This document shows positions 12,162 to 19,754 of a stretch of DNA of 35,995 nucleotides, piece after piece; the first letter of the stretch is position 1, and every line of letters begins with the position of its first letter. The DNA lies in the NCBI GenBank assembly GCA_964390945.1, contig CAYMIV010000009.1, positions 1-35,995 on the forward strand, written 5' to 3'. A model generated the notes under the pieces. That model saw only the letters and a list, made by a program, of their open reading frames with translations. It did not search any database and was not told the origin of the DNA. The position numbers were made by a program, and so were the translations under genes. This stretch comes from Damh-18 sp964390945 (GTDB taxonomy: Bacteria; Patescibacteriota; Minisyncoccia; Phycocordibacterales; UBA918).

Positions 12162-12227
12162 TTCGGTAACAACTTCATGATATAACAACGCGGGTTTGGT
12201 TCTAAGATATATACCGAAAGGAAAACA

Positions 12228-12773
12228 ATGCTTCAAGCAACAACGCTTGACATCAATCAAGCTCTCCCCGCAATTCCCCCACTGTACCGGATTACGCCAG
12301 TAATCGTCGGCATTCGCAGCAGGAGGAAGGTTCTCGTGGCGAAATCGTGGCACGGGTCATGGCACCTGCCCCAGGGTGAGATGGAAAAAGGCGAAACAAT
12401 CTTGGATGCGGTGCCTCGCGAGCTTCGTGAGGAACTTGGGATAGGGCGCGAGGACATTTACATGCAAAGTGCGAAAGTTCTCGGAATCGCAGTCAACAGG
12501 ATTCCACACGAACGTAAGGTTCGTGATGGGGACCCGCGCGAGAAAGTGCTCGTCTTCGTCGCTGTTCCAATTGCCGGTGCCGCAACCATCGTTCTCAACA
12601 ACGAAAATACCCAATGGACATCGGTCGGGGATCCGTACCACCTCTGGACGCTCATGCGAGGGGCGCGCGACGTTAAGTTTTCAGCAACGTGCGAGGCGCT
12701 AAGGATGGCGTGTTCGCTCGGAATGCTTTTCTGGAAATGGGACGACAGCCTGCCGATGAGGTTGTCGGCGTAG
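12228..12773 (+). CDS. Nudix hydrolase
   Basis: 181 aa. A complete Nudix box begins at Gly51 (GEMEKGE) and continues after seven residues with R-E-L-R-E-E-L-G-I, so all metal-binding Glu residues are present. The segment before it, 'KVLVAKSWHGSWHLPQGEMEKGE', is like RppH/dinucleoside polyphosphate hydrolases ('W-x-L-P-Q-G'). The second half is divergent, with hydrophobic strands and a Trp-rich end. Its place at the head of a dNTP/thymidylate gene island suggests a nucleotide substrate, but RNA 5'-pyrophosphohydrolase activity is equally possible. Start supported by AAAGGA 5 nt upstream of ATG 12228. Family sure, substrate unknown. Confidence 0.9.
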   Translation: MLQATTLDINQALPAIPPLYRITPVIVGIRSRRKVLVAKSWHGSWHLPQGEMEKGETILDAVPRELREELGIGREDIYMQSAKVLGIAVNRIPHERKVRDGDPREKVLVFVAVPIAGAATIVLNNENTQWTSVGDPYHLWTLMRGARDVKFSATCEALRMACSLGMLFWKWDDSLPMRLSA

Positions 12774-12791
12774 CGGTGTGATACATGACAA

Positions 12792-12817
12792 AGGGCGGTG
12801 AGTTTCCTCACCGCCCT
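12792..12817. terminator. Bidirectional terminator between Nudix gene and folA
   Basis: AGGGCGGTGAG-TTTC-CTCACCGCCCT, a perfect 11-bp stem between convergent genes. Confidence 0.9.
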
Positions 12818-12826
12818 ATTTCATTG

Positions 12827-13312
12827 CTAACACTCGAGTGTGACCCACTCGTACCGAAGGGAACCTTCCTGCCGCGACTCGCGGCTTATGACTTTTGTAA
12901 AGTTTTCATATGGCGGAAAAAAGGTGTCCGCCTCACTATCGGTTGCGTCAAATATGGTGAGGTACAGCCGGGTTGCCTGCCTGATTCCGGCGCGATAAAT
13001 TTTCTCCCCACCAAAGAGAAATATTTCATCTGCGCCCGGACACGTTTCAGCAAGTTCGAGAGCGCGCCCAAAAGATCTTGCCACATAACAACCGGGAATA
13101 GCAGCCTTGTTTCCGGACACAACGATGTTGGTGCGCCCCTGGAGCGGCCGCCCGATGGATTCGTACGTTTTACGCCCCATGATGATTGGATGTCCCATGG
13201 TGAGTGCCTTCACCCGTTTCAAATCGTCACTTACGCGCCAAATGAGTTCGCCGCGCTTGCCAATCTCTCGATTCTTACCTATTGCTGCAATGATACTTAC
13301 TCGTGAGTTCAT
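12827..13312 (-). CDS. folA: Dihydrofolate reductase
   Basis: 161 aa, the usual DHFR length. Reduces dihydrofolate with NADPH, regenerating the tetrahydrofolate consumed by ThyA. Conserved blocks in order: 'SIIAAIGKNREIGKRGELIWRVSDDLKRVKALT' (substrate and Met20-loop region), 'HPIIMGRKTYESIG', 'TNIVVSG' and 'IFLFGGEKIYRAGI' (NADPH-binding Gly-Gly), then 'LYLTIFDATDSEADTFFP'. Start chosen at 13312 since GGAG lies 6 nt upstream. It is on the minus strand, as is thyA, while the other island genes are on plus. Functionally paired with thyA at 14583. Confidence 0.96.
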   Translation of the reverse strand: MNSRVSIIAAIGKNREIGKRGELIWRVSDDLKRVKALTMGHPIIMGRKTYESIGRPLQGRTNIVVSGNKAAIPGCYVARSFGRALELAETCPGADEIFLFGGEKIYRAGIRQATRLYLTIFDATDSEADTFFPPYENFTKVISRESRQEGSLRYEWVTLEC

Positions 13313-13388
13313 GTTGTTCTCCGAATGTGTTTTCTTAATGAAATCTACCGCCAAACACGCAGAAGAGCAAATCCTGCGCCAAGCCCCA

Positions 13389-13416
13389 TTGTGTTGAGGG
13401 TTGTTCTCGGTATACT
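13389..13416 (+). promoter_or_regulatory. Promoter of the dCTP deaminase gene
   Basis: TTGTGT, 16 nt, then TATACT (13411-13416), 9 nt before ATG 13426. Likely leaderless or nearly so. Confidence 0.55.
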
Positions 13417-13425
13417 ATCCCGAAC

Positions 13426-14532
13426 ATGGAGCAAATAAACGGGGGCGCACTGCCCTCACAAGCAATACGAAAACTCATCCATGCTGACGCCATTTGTTGT
13501 GCGGAACTTCAAAATGTTTCTCCTGCCTCACTCGACCTCTCCCTCTCCAGCGAGGTGTATCGAATTTCCGGACTTGTGCTTCCAAAGACGAGAGAGGATG
13601 TTCGGAGCCTGCTTACCTACATGGGCGCGGAACCTCATAACATCACAAAACCCCTCGTCTGCGGGGGTATGTATCTCGCTCGGCTCAACGAGACGCTCAA
13701 ACTTCCCGATGATGTGTATGGGTACTGCAACCCAAAGTCTTCAACCGGTCGACTCGACATGCACGTACGTGTGCTTGCTGATGGCGTTCCCCGTTATGAT
13801 TCGGTGACTCCGAAAGGGTATTCGGGATCACTTTGGGTCTCAATTCACCCAAAATCATTCGGCGTACTTCTCCATGAGGGCGTGCCGCTCACACAGTTGC
13901 GGTTATTTACTCGGGATACACGATTTTCAGACTCCGATCTTGAGGTTGCGATGCGGGCGGGGCTTGTGTGGCACGAACGCGAGGACAGGATGCTCACCTA
14001 CGATGAACTGGTGACTAATGACAAAGACGGCACGGTCGTCCTTTCCGCACTCATTGAGGATGACTTCTCCGGCTACCACTGTATCGCTTCCTCCCACGCG
14101 GTCATTGATGTCGCGCGCGTCGCATCGTACGACCCGAATGATTTTTTTGAAGAAATGAAACCACGCGATGGCGCGCTTCACCTTGCTCGAGATCATTTTT
14201 ACATCCTCTCCGGCGCAGAGCGTGTGCGCATTCCCCCACTCCTCGCGTCTGAAATGATTCCAATGGATGAGCGAAGCGGAGATTTTCGTTCGCACTACGC
14301 AGGGTTCCTCGACCCCGGGTGGGGGTATGGTAAAAACGGCGAAGGGAAAGGGCGCCCCTTTACGCTCGAGGTGAGACCATTTGAGGACCTGGTTGTAAGA
14401 AGCGGTCAACCTATCGCAAAGATACGCTTCGAACGCATGCTCGAAGAACCGGACATTCACTATGACTCAAAAGCATCGAACTATCTTTGGCAAAGCAGAG
14501 CAAAACTTGGAAAGCAGTTTAGGTCACTATAG
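13426..14532 (+). CDS. dcd: Two-domain dCTP deaminase
   Basis: 368 aa, about twice the usual single-domain Dcd, matching the long 2'-deoxycytidine 5'-triphosphate deaminase family. The first half contains 'NPKSSTGRLDMHVRVLAD', the trimer-interface Ser/Arg motif of the dCTP deaminase/dUTPase superfamily. The second half repeats the fold with 'SHYAGFLDPGWGYG' and 'FTLEVRPFEDLVVRSGQPIAKIRFERM', which carries the likely catalytic Glu in T-L-E. It converts dCTP to dUTP, feeding the dUTPase encoded at 16261 and then ThyA. No ribosome binding site; leaderless promoter just upstream. Whether the first half is also catalytic cannot be told from sequence alone. Confidence 0.93.
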   Translation: MEQINGGALPSQAIRKLIHADAICCAELQNVSPASLDLSLSSEVYRISGLVLPKTREDVRSLLTYMGAEPHNITKPLVCGGMYLARLNETLKLPDDVYGYCNPKSSTGRLDMHVRVLADGVPRYDSVTPKGYSGSLWVSIHPKSFGVLLHEGVPLTQLRLFTRDTRFSDSDLEVAMRAGLVWHEREDRMLTYDELVTNDKDGTVVLSALIEDDFSGYHCIASSHAVIDVARVASYDPNDFFEEMKPRDGALHLARDHFYILSGAERVRIPPLLASEMIPMDERSGDFRSHYAGFLDPGWGYGKNGEGKGRPFTLEVRPFEDLVVRSGQPIAKIRFERMLEEPDIHYDSKASNYLWQSRAKLGKQFRSL

Positions 14533-14544
14533 ACGGGCAAAAGA

Positions 14545-14573
14545 AAACGCCGGCATCACAGGTGCCGGCGTTT
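14545..14573. terminator. Bidirectional terminator between dcd and thyA
   Basis: AAACGCCGGCA/TGCCGGCGTTT, an 11-bp stem with a 7-nt loop, between convergent genes. Confidence 0.9.
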
Positions 14574-14582
14574 GAAACACTG

Positions 14583-15410
14583 TTACACAGCCATCACCGC
14601 CTTAATTGGCGGATGCGATTCATAGCCGACGAGCTTGATGTCGTCCATCGTGAACCTGTCGATGTCTGTAACATCCGGATTAAGCCAGAGCGTAGGGAGA
14701 GGAAGTGGCTCCCGAGCGAGCTGCTCCTCGACCGCGAGGAAGTGCGTATGGTAGATATGCGCATCATTCAGCGTGAGTACGCACTCGTGTGGTTTGAGTC
14801 CGGTTACCTGCGCGACCATTGAGAGAAGTAACGCGTACGATGCGATATTGAAAGGAACACCGAGGAACATATCGCAACTTCGTTGCACCATATGGACCGA
14901 AAGTTTTCCATCCGCCACAAAGAATTGAAACAGCATGTGGCAGGGTGGGAGCGCCATGAGTTCGAGTTCTCCCGGATTCCACGCGGTCACGACATGTCGC
15001 CTATCGTGCGGCATCGTTTTAATACGTTCGATGACCTCTTTAAGCTGGTCAACTTCTGTGCCGTCTTGCTTTCGCCAATGACGCCACTGTACACCGTACA
15101 CACGACCCAAATCTCCGGGGAACTGAGCCTTCGGTTTCCAGTAATCCGATTCGGCATTTGCTGTCCAAATAGTCTTCTCGGTGCCCGCAAGTTCCTTAAG
15201 ACGGTTGTCGTCACCCGACCCTTCGATGAACCAGAGAAGTTCGCTCTTCATCATGCTGAAGGCGAGCTTTTTCGTCGTCATCGCTGGAAAACCTTCTTCA
15301 AGATTGAAGCGAAGTTGCCGCGCAAACACCTTTCTCGTCGCACCGTTCCGACCCTGAACGTCAAATCCATGGTCGTAGATGTCTCGCATTAGTTCAAGAT
15401 ACTGTCTCAT
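14583..15410 (-). CDS. thyA: Thymidylate synthase ThyA
   Basis: 275 aa, standard for folate-dependent thymidylate synthase. Converts dUMP and methylene-THF to dTMP and DHF. Catalytic Cys157 is in 'LPPCHMLFQF'. Other signatures are 'HDRRHVVTAWNP' (phosphate-binding arginines), 'QRSCDMFLGVPFNIASYALL' and 'LNDAHIYHTH'. The C-terminus ends 'IKAVMAV', the usual closing peptide. Start at 15410 supported by GAGG 5 nt upstream. DHFR encoded nearby on the same strand recycles the product DHF, and GlyA, encoded at 16744, makes the methylene-THF. Confidence 0.98.
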   Translation of the reverse strand: MRQYLELMRDIYDHGFDVQGRNGATRKVFARQLRFNLEEGFPAMTTKKLAFSMMKSELLWFIEGSGDDNRLKELAGTEKTIWTANAESDYWKPKAQFPGDLGRVYGVQWRHWRKQDGTEVDQLKEVIERIKTMPHDRRHVVTAWNPGELELMALPPCHMLFQFFVADGKLSVHMVQRSCDMFLGVPFNIASYALLLSMVAQVTGLKPHECVLTLNDAHIYHTHFLAVEEQLAREPLPLPTLWLNPDVTDIDRFTMDDIKLVGYESHPPIKAVMAV

Positions 15411-15440
15411 GATGACCTCGTTTTTTGATGGATAGTTTGT

Positions 15441-15481
15441 CCATTCTACTAGATTTCAAAGAATGGTCTGGGATGAGTATA
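15441..15481 (-). promoter_or_regulatory. thyA promoter and leader hairpin
   Basis: On the minus strand TGgTATACT (-10 at 15481-15476) predicts a ~60-nt leader that contains CCATTCT/AGAATGG (15441-15466). The hairpin might mediate the ThyA-mRNA autoregulation known in other bacteria; this is inference. Confidence 0.4.
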
Positions 15482-15568
15482 CCAAATCGGCCCTCGTCGT
15501 CTCGTTGACAGCGCCAATCTCCGTATGTGCGAATCGGTTATCCACCACCCTCCCGCGAGGCACCGTTG

Positions 15569-15574
15569 TATAGT
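15569..15574 (+). promoter_or_regulatory. -10 box of tmk, leaderless type
   Basis: TATAGT ends 6 nt before ATG 15581. Confidence 0.5.
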
Positions 15575-15580
15575 GTTCCT

Positions 15581-16264
15581 ATGCAGGGGAAACTTATTGT
15601 GATTGATGGTGCCGACGGGTCAGGGAAGGCAACCCAGTCTCGGCGGCTCGTTGCACGACTCATGGACGCAGGTATTGCTGCGGAGCACCTCGATTTTCCT
15701 CGTTATGAAGACAATGTGTTCGGGAAACTTCTTCGCGAGTGTCTTGATGGGAAGCGCGGTGATTTTATGGCAATTGATCCTCGCATAGCATCGGTACTGT
15801 ATGCTGCCGATCGGTATGAGAGCAGAGAACATATCGTGAATTGGCTTGCCGAGGGGAAGGTCGTGGTACTCGATAGATACGTGAGCGCAAACATGATGCA
15901 CCAGGGTGCAAAAATCCTCGATGCCGAGGAAGCAGACAACTTTCTTAATTGGCTCGATCACATGGAACATGAAGTTTTCGATCTTCCTCGACCCGATGCG
16001 ATTTTCTACCTCGACGTGCCGTACCTGATTCGTCGGAACCTGATGGAACGTGATGCGACACGGGCTTCAATCGACGTCGCCGAAATAAACCACGAACACC
16101 AGATAGCCTGTGAAAAGCGCGCAAAGGACATTGTCGCTTCGGGTAATGCGTGGCGTCTGGTGAGTTGTGTTGCGGGAAACGATATGCGAGCAATGGACGA
16201 GATTCATGAAGAAATATTTGCGCACGTGACCGAACTGTTACAGACTGGCATGAACACACCATGA
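15581..16264 (+). CDS. tmk: Thymidylate (dTMP) kinase
   Basis: 227 aa. Phosphorylates dTMP to dTDP. P-loop 'GADGSGKATQ' near residue 10, 'DFPRYEDNVFGKLLRE' (dTMP-binding), 'LDRYVSANMMHQGAK' (the D-R-Y motif) and 'LDVPYLIRRNLMERDATR' as the lid region. The arrangement is closer to eukaryotic/archaeal-like or divergent bacterial dTMP kinases than to E. coli Tmk. ATG 15581 is chosen over an upstream in-frame start at 15527 because the P-loop begins immediately after it and a -10 box precedes it. The stop overlaps the dut start (ATGA), so the two are translationally coupled. Confidence 0.94.
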   Translation: MQGKLIVIDGADGSGKATQSRRLVARLMDAGIAAEHLDFPRYEDNVFGKLLRECLDGKRGDFMAIDPRIASVLYAADRYESREHIVNWLAEGKVVVLDRYVSANMMHQGAKILDAEEADNFLNWLDHMEHEVFDLPRPDAIFYLDVPYLIRRNLMERDATRASIDVAEINHEHQIACEKRAKDIVASGNAWRLVSCVAGNDMRAMDEIHEEIFAHVTELLQTGMNTP

Positions 16265-16683
16265 AACTCCAGGTCTCACTACTCTCGCCAAATGCAGTAT
16301 TGCCGACATATGCGCACACACATGATGCGGGCATGGATTTGTATGCTCTCGAGGAGGCAGCGGTAATTCCCGGCGAACGAAAACAGATACGCACCGGCAT
16401 TGCGGTTGCAGTTCCCAACGGATACGTCGGGCTCGTATGGGACAAGAGCGGGCTCTCGCACAAATTCGGACTGAAAACCTTTGGCGGAGTGATTGACGCC
16501 GGATACCGAGGTGAGATACTTGTGGGAATTCAGAACTTTGGGACAGAGACCTATACGTTTGCCGCAGGAGATAAAATTGCCCAGATGCTCATTCAAGCAG
16601 TGGAACACCCCGTCATTGAAATAGTTGAGACGCTCGATGAAACGAACAGGGGAGAATCCGGTTTCGGGAGTACTGGGAAATAA
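16261..16683 (+). CDS. dut: dUTP pyrophosphatase (dUTPase)
   Basis: 140 aa, trimeric dUTPase type. Hydrolyses dUTP to dUMP, keeping uracil out of DNA and supplying ThyA. All five family motifs are visible: 'HDAGMDLYA', 'VPNGYVGLVWDKSGLS', 'GGVIDAGYRGEI', 'AAGDKIAQMLI' and the C-terminal Gly-rich 'RGESGFGSTGK' arm. Its start overlaps the tmk stop by 4 nt. The substrate dUTP comes from the dCTP deaminase encoded upstream. Confidence 0.98.
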   Translation: MKLQVSLLSPNAVLPTYAHTHDAGMDLYALEEAAVIPGERKQIRTGIAVAVPNGYVGLVWDKSGLSHKFGLKTFGGVIDAGYRGEILVGIQNFGTETYTFAAGDKIAQMLIQAVEHPVIEIVETLDETNRGESGFGSTGK

Positions 16684-16743
16684 TTACCATGATCTGACTT
16701 CGTACAAAATTCCCTTTTATTTTTCATTTTTAATTTTTATTCC

Positions 16744-18006
16744 ATGTACGAATTCATTGAGAAGCAAGACAAAGAAGTTTTCGCAGCCATCGCGGGAGAA
16801 GAAGAGCGTGAGCGCGTTGGGCTTGAACTCATTCCATCCGAGAACTACGTGTCACGTGCCGTTCGTGAGGCAAATAGTTCAATTTTCACCAATAAATATT
16901 CGGAAGGATATCCGGGAAAACGATACTATGGTGGTCAAACATACACCGATATTGTTGAGACAATAGCGATAGAGCGAGCAAAACAACTGTTCAAATGCGC
17001 ATACGCAAACGTTCAACCGCTCTCGGGGGCGCCCGCAAATGCCGCAATGTATTTTGCGCTCCTTGAGCCGGGAGACACCGTGCTCGGTATGGACCTCTCA
17101 CATGGGGGACATCTCACCCATGGACATCCGACAACGTCCATCAACAAAGTCTTTAACTTTGTGCGGTACAAAATGAAGGACGTTGACACGGGAGAAATAG
17201 ATTATGACGAACTTCGAAAGGTTGCGCACGAACACAAACCAAAAATTATTCTTGCAGGGTTTTCTGCGTACAGCAGGGAACTCGACTATGCAAAGTTTGT
17301 GGAGATTGCAAAAGAAGTCGGCGCGTACACTGTGGCGGATATGGCGCACATCGCCGGACTCATTGTCGGCGGCGCAGCACGAAACCCGTTTGATGATGGT
17401 TTTGATGTCATCACAACGACCACCCACAAAACACTCCGCGGTCCGCGTGGCGGAATGATACTCACTCGTGAGAATGAAGATATTTCAAAGCGAATAAACA
17501 AGACGGTGTTTCCCGGTATGCAGGGAGGTCCGCACATGAATGTTGTGGCGGCAAAAGCGGTCGCGTTTGGCGAGGCGATGTCGCCACGGTTTAAGGAGTA
17601 TGCAGCCCAGATTCTCAAAAATGCCAAGGCAATGGAGATGGTATTTCACGATGCCGGTATCAGAATGCTCGGTGGCGGTACCAGCAACCACCTCATTCTC
17701 GCCGATGTCTTCGGTTCTCTCGGCGTTACCGGAAAAGAAGCAGAAGTCGCGCTCGATACTGTTGGCATTACACTGAATAAGAATGTCATTGCCGATGATG
17801 TGCGATCGCCACTTGATCCTTCTGGTATTCGTTTCGGTACGCCTGCCATGACGACGCGAGGTATGAAGGAGGGGGAAGCAACTCACGTCGCGGAGATTAT
17901 GGTTGCGTGTCTCACCGATATACACAATGTCACTGCGCACGCAGAATTGAAAAAAGAGATTGAAATGCTCTGCGATGCCTTTCCCGTACCAGATTCATTC
18001 GTGTGA
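16744..18006 (+). CDS. glyA: Serine hydroxymethyltransferase
   Basis: 420 aa, normal length. PLP enzyme making glycine and 5,10-methylene-THF from serine and THF, the one-carbon donor for ThyA. Conserved blocks: 'LELIPSENYVSRAVREA', 'KYSEGYPGKRYYGG', 'ANVQPLSGAPANAAMYFALLEPGDTVLGMDLSHGGHLTHG', 'VADMAHIAGLIVGG' and the PLP-lysine site 'TTTTHKTLRGPRGG'. The start follows a long pyrimidine-rich tract with no Shine-Dalgarno. It completes the thymidylate cycle with folA and thyA. Confidence 0.98.
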   Translation: MYEFIEKQDKEVFAAIAGEEERERVGLELIPSENYVSRAVREANSSIFTNKYSEGYPGKRYYGGQTYTDIVETIAIERAKQLFKCAYANVQPLSGAPANAAMYFALLEPGDTVLGMDLSHGGHLTHGHPTTSINKVFNFVRYKMKDVDTGEIDYDELRKVAHEHKPKIILAGFSAYSRELDYAKFVEIAKEVGAYTVADMAHIAGLIVGGAARNPFDDGFDVITTTTHKTLRGPRGGMILTRENEDISKRINKTVFPGMQGGPHMNVVAAKAVAFGEAMSPRFKEYAAQILKNAKAMEMVFHDAGIRMLGGGTSNHLILADVFGSLGVTGKEAEVALDTVGITLNKNVIADDVRSPLDPSGIRFGTPAMTTRGMKEGEATHVAEIMVACLTDIHNVTAHAELKKEIEMLCDAFPVPDSFV

Positions 18007-18009
18007 TTT

Positions 18010-18038
18010 TTGACTTCGGCTCCACTTTTCTCTATTCT
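18010..18038 (+). promoter_or_regulatory. Consensus-like promoter
   Basis: TTGACT, 17 nt, TATTCT, starting 4 nt after the glyA stop. It drives the small membrane gene at 18068, which also has a strong AAGGAG site (18056-18061). Confidence 0.65.
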
Positions 18039-18067
18039 TGAGGTAGAAAACTCTGAAGGAGAAAAGA

Positions 18068-18364
18068 ATGCCCGTAAGACGACCAATTGAGCCGTGGGGG
18101 TGGGGGTACATGTGCGGCGTAAGCCAGGGAATACTCATGGGTTTGTGTGTGATTTTTTCCATTATTTGGACATTTTGCACAGAAGAGCAGACGCAGGACG
18201 TCTTACCATTTCTGCTCATCGAAGCGCTCCTCATGCTCGGATTCCTTCTCACCATTATTCGCGATGAGGCGCTCCGATATGCGCACTCACAGCTCGGGTG
18301 GATACGCAGACACGCAGTCATCTACACCGCACTCGTCATCATCTACTCCTCGGTGTACTTTTGA
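18068..18364 (+). CDS. Small three-span membrane protein
   Basis: 98 aa with three hydrophobic segments (about residues 14-35, 44-63 and 82-98) and short basic loops. No family recognised. Start fixed by AAGGAG six nt upstream of ATG 18068. Flanked by its own promoter and a strong terminator, so it forms a single-gene unit between glyA and the DUF2914 membrane protein. Confidence 0.75.
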   Translation: MPVRRPIEPWGWGYMCGVSQGILMGLCVIFSIIWTFCTEEQTQDVLPFLLIEALLMLGFLLTIIRDEALRYAHSQLGWIRRHAVIYTALVIIYSSVYF

Positions 18365-18373
18365 AGTTCTGCA

Positions 18374-18402
18374 AACGGCCGCACCCCTTGGGTGCGGCCG
18401 TT
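18374..18402. terminator. Strong terminator-like hairpin
   Basis: AACGGCCGCACCC-CTT-GGGTGCGGCCGTT, a perfect 13-bp stem. Confidence 0.8.
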
Positions 18403-18412
18403 CATCATGCGG

Positions 18413-18418
18413 TACAAT
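18413..18418 (+). promoter_or_regulatory. -10 box, leaderless type
   Basis: TACAAT ends 6 nt before ATG 18425. Confidence 0.5.
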
Positions 18419-18424
18419 ACCCAC

Positions 18425-19525
18425 ATGCTGTCACTCGTGCGAACGATTAAATCAAAAATATCATCACACTCACGACGTCACTGGCTCACCGTGATGTTTC
18501 TACTCGGTTTTGTCGTTGATAATTTGACATTAAACAATGTTGAACAAAAACTCGATAATGCATTCCTCATCTCTTACATCATGCTCTCAATGCTCGGAAT
18601 GCTCACGCTCTACGCGGGTATCGCAGAGCGCTTTGGAGAGCGATTGAGTAAAACCGCTCGAATGTATGCGCCGTTTCTGATTCAGTATGCGTTTGGCGGC
18701 CTCCTTTCCGGCATGCTCATCTTCTACGGACGGAGCGGTTCCTTCTACGCGAGTTGGCCGTTCATCCTCCTGATTCTCGCCGTTATCTACGGCAACGAAA
18801 CGGTGCGGGACCGAGCAACACGTCTCGTCTACAACCTCACGATATTTTTTGTCGGCCTTTTTTCATACACCGTGCTCATTCTTCCGGTTGTGACCGGTAA
18901 GATGGGCGTGTTGATGTTTCTCGGTAGCGGTGCGCTCGCGCTCTTTATCCTGTATTGGTTCTTTGTCTTTCTCACGAAAATTGTCCCCAACTTTGTCGCA
19001 CTACAACGCAAGAACGTCGTGTTCGTTATCGGTCTCGTCTACGTTGCCTTCAACGTTCTTTACTTCACAAACATCATTCCCCCCATACCGCTTTCGCTCA
19101 AAGAGGCGGGCGTCTACCACAGTGTTGTGCGGTTCGAAGATCGAGACGAATATCAACTCACCTACGAAAAACCTCAGTGGTGGGAGTTCTTCCGCGATTC
19201 TGACACAACCTTCCACGCGATGCCCGGCGACAACATCTACTGTTTTGCCTCTGTGTTCACCCCGACAAAACTCTCGACAAAGATATATCACAGGTGGCAG
19301 TACTATGATGAGGCGGTCGGTGAGTGGTTCAACCACGGAGAACGTTTGCCCTATCAGATTACCGGGGGGCGCGATGGAGGTTTTCGCGGATACACCATGA
19401 TTAGCAATTATCGCGAAGGGAAGTGGCGCTGCATTGTTGAAACGGAGCGCGGACAATCGCTCGGTCGTGAATCCTTCATTGTCCTGTCCGGAGGTCGAGG
19501 TGAGATGGTGAGTGAAATCAAATAG
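18425..19525 (+). CDS. Multi-span membrane protein with C-terminal DUF2914 domain
   Basis: 366 aa. The N-terminal ~215 residues contain about six to seven transmembrane helices (starting 'WLTVMFLLGFVVDNLTL'). The C-terminal ~130 residues form a soluble domain resembling DUF2914: 'GDNIYCFASVFTP', 'IYHRWQYYDEAVGEWFNHGERLPYQI', 'GFRGYTMISNYREGKWRCIVETERGQSLGRESFIV'. This domain is generally found extracytoplasmic, and its function is not known. ATG 18425 is preferred to 18392 because of the -10 box spacing and because the upstream in-frame codons overlap the hairpin region. Envelope role inferred only from topology. Confidence 0.82.
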   Translation: MLSLVRTIKSKISSHSRRHWLTVMFLLGFVVDNLTLNNVEQKLDNAFLISYIMLSMLGMLTLYAGIAERFGERLSKTARMYAPFLIQYAFGGLLSGMLIFYGRSGSFYASWPFILLILAVIYGNETVRDRATRLVYNLTIFFVGLFSYTVLILPVVTGKMGVLMFLGSGALALFILYWFFVFLTKIVPNFVALQRKNVVFVIGLVYVAFNVLYFTNIIPPIPLSLKEAGVYHSVVRFEDRDEYQLTYEKPQWWEFFRDSDTTFHAMPGDNIYCFASVFTPTKLSTKIYHRWQYYDEAVGEWFNHGERLPYQITGGRDGGFRGYTMISNYREGKWRCIVETERGQSLGRESFIVLSGGRGEMVSEIK

Positions 19526-19602
19526 GGGGGGGCGGGTAGACAGCGCGAAACACAGGGGGTATTGTTTTTTGAACCCATCTCACATTGAATGGCGAACTAT
19601 CA

Positions 19603-19698
19603 CAGTCAAAACGCGCGTGAGAACGGTCGGCGCAACACGAAGCATATCGAGATACGATGAGCGTGAGCTGTTATCGTTCGTAGCCGTTGTTTTGACTG
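19603..19698 (+). ncRNA. Candidate structured RNA or leader upstream of argS
   Basis: Three nested, collinear inverted repeats: CAGTCAAAAC/GTTTTGACTG (19603-19612 with 19689-19698), AACGG/CCGTT (19622-19626 with 19684-19688) and ACGAA/TTCGT (19637-19641 with 19677-19681), with a further ATCG-AGATA-CGAT near the tip. The 229-nt gap before argS has no ORF. It could be an argS leader or a separate small RNA. The T-box anti-terminator sequence is not present. Confidence 0.45.
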
Positions 19699-19754
19699 CG
19701 AGAGGAGACAAGCACTCAACATGCACACTTTCACTTTGTGTGGTTCAATGAGAG

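Noticed and set aside
19526..19754. T-box leader before argS
   Set aside because: No AGGGUGG-type anti-terminator element or specifier loop could be seen; only nested inverted repeats.
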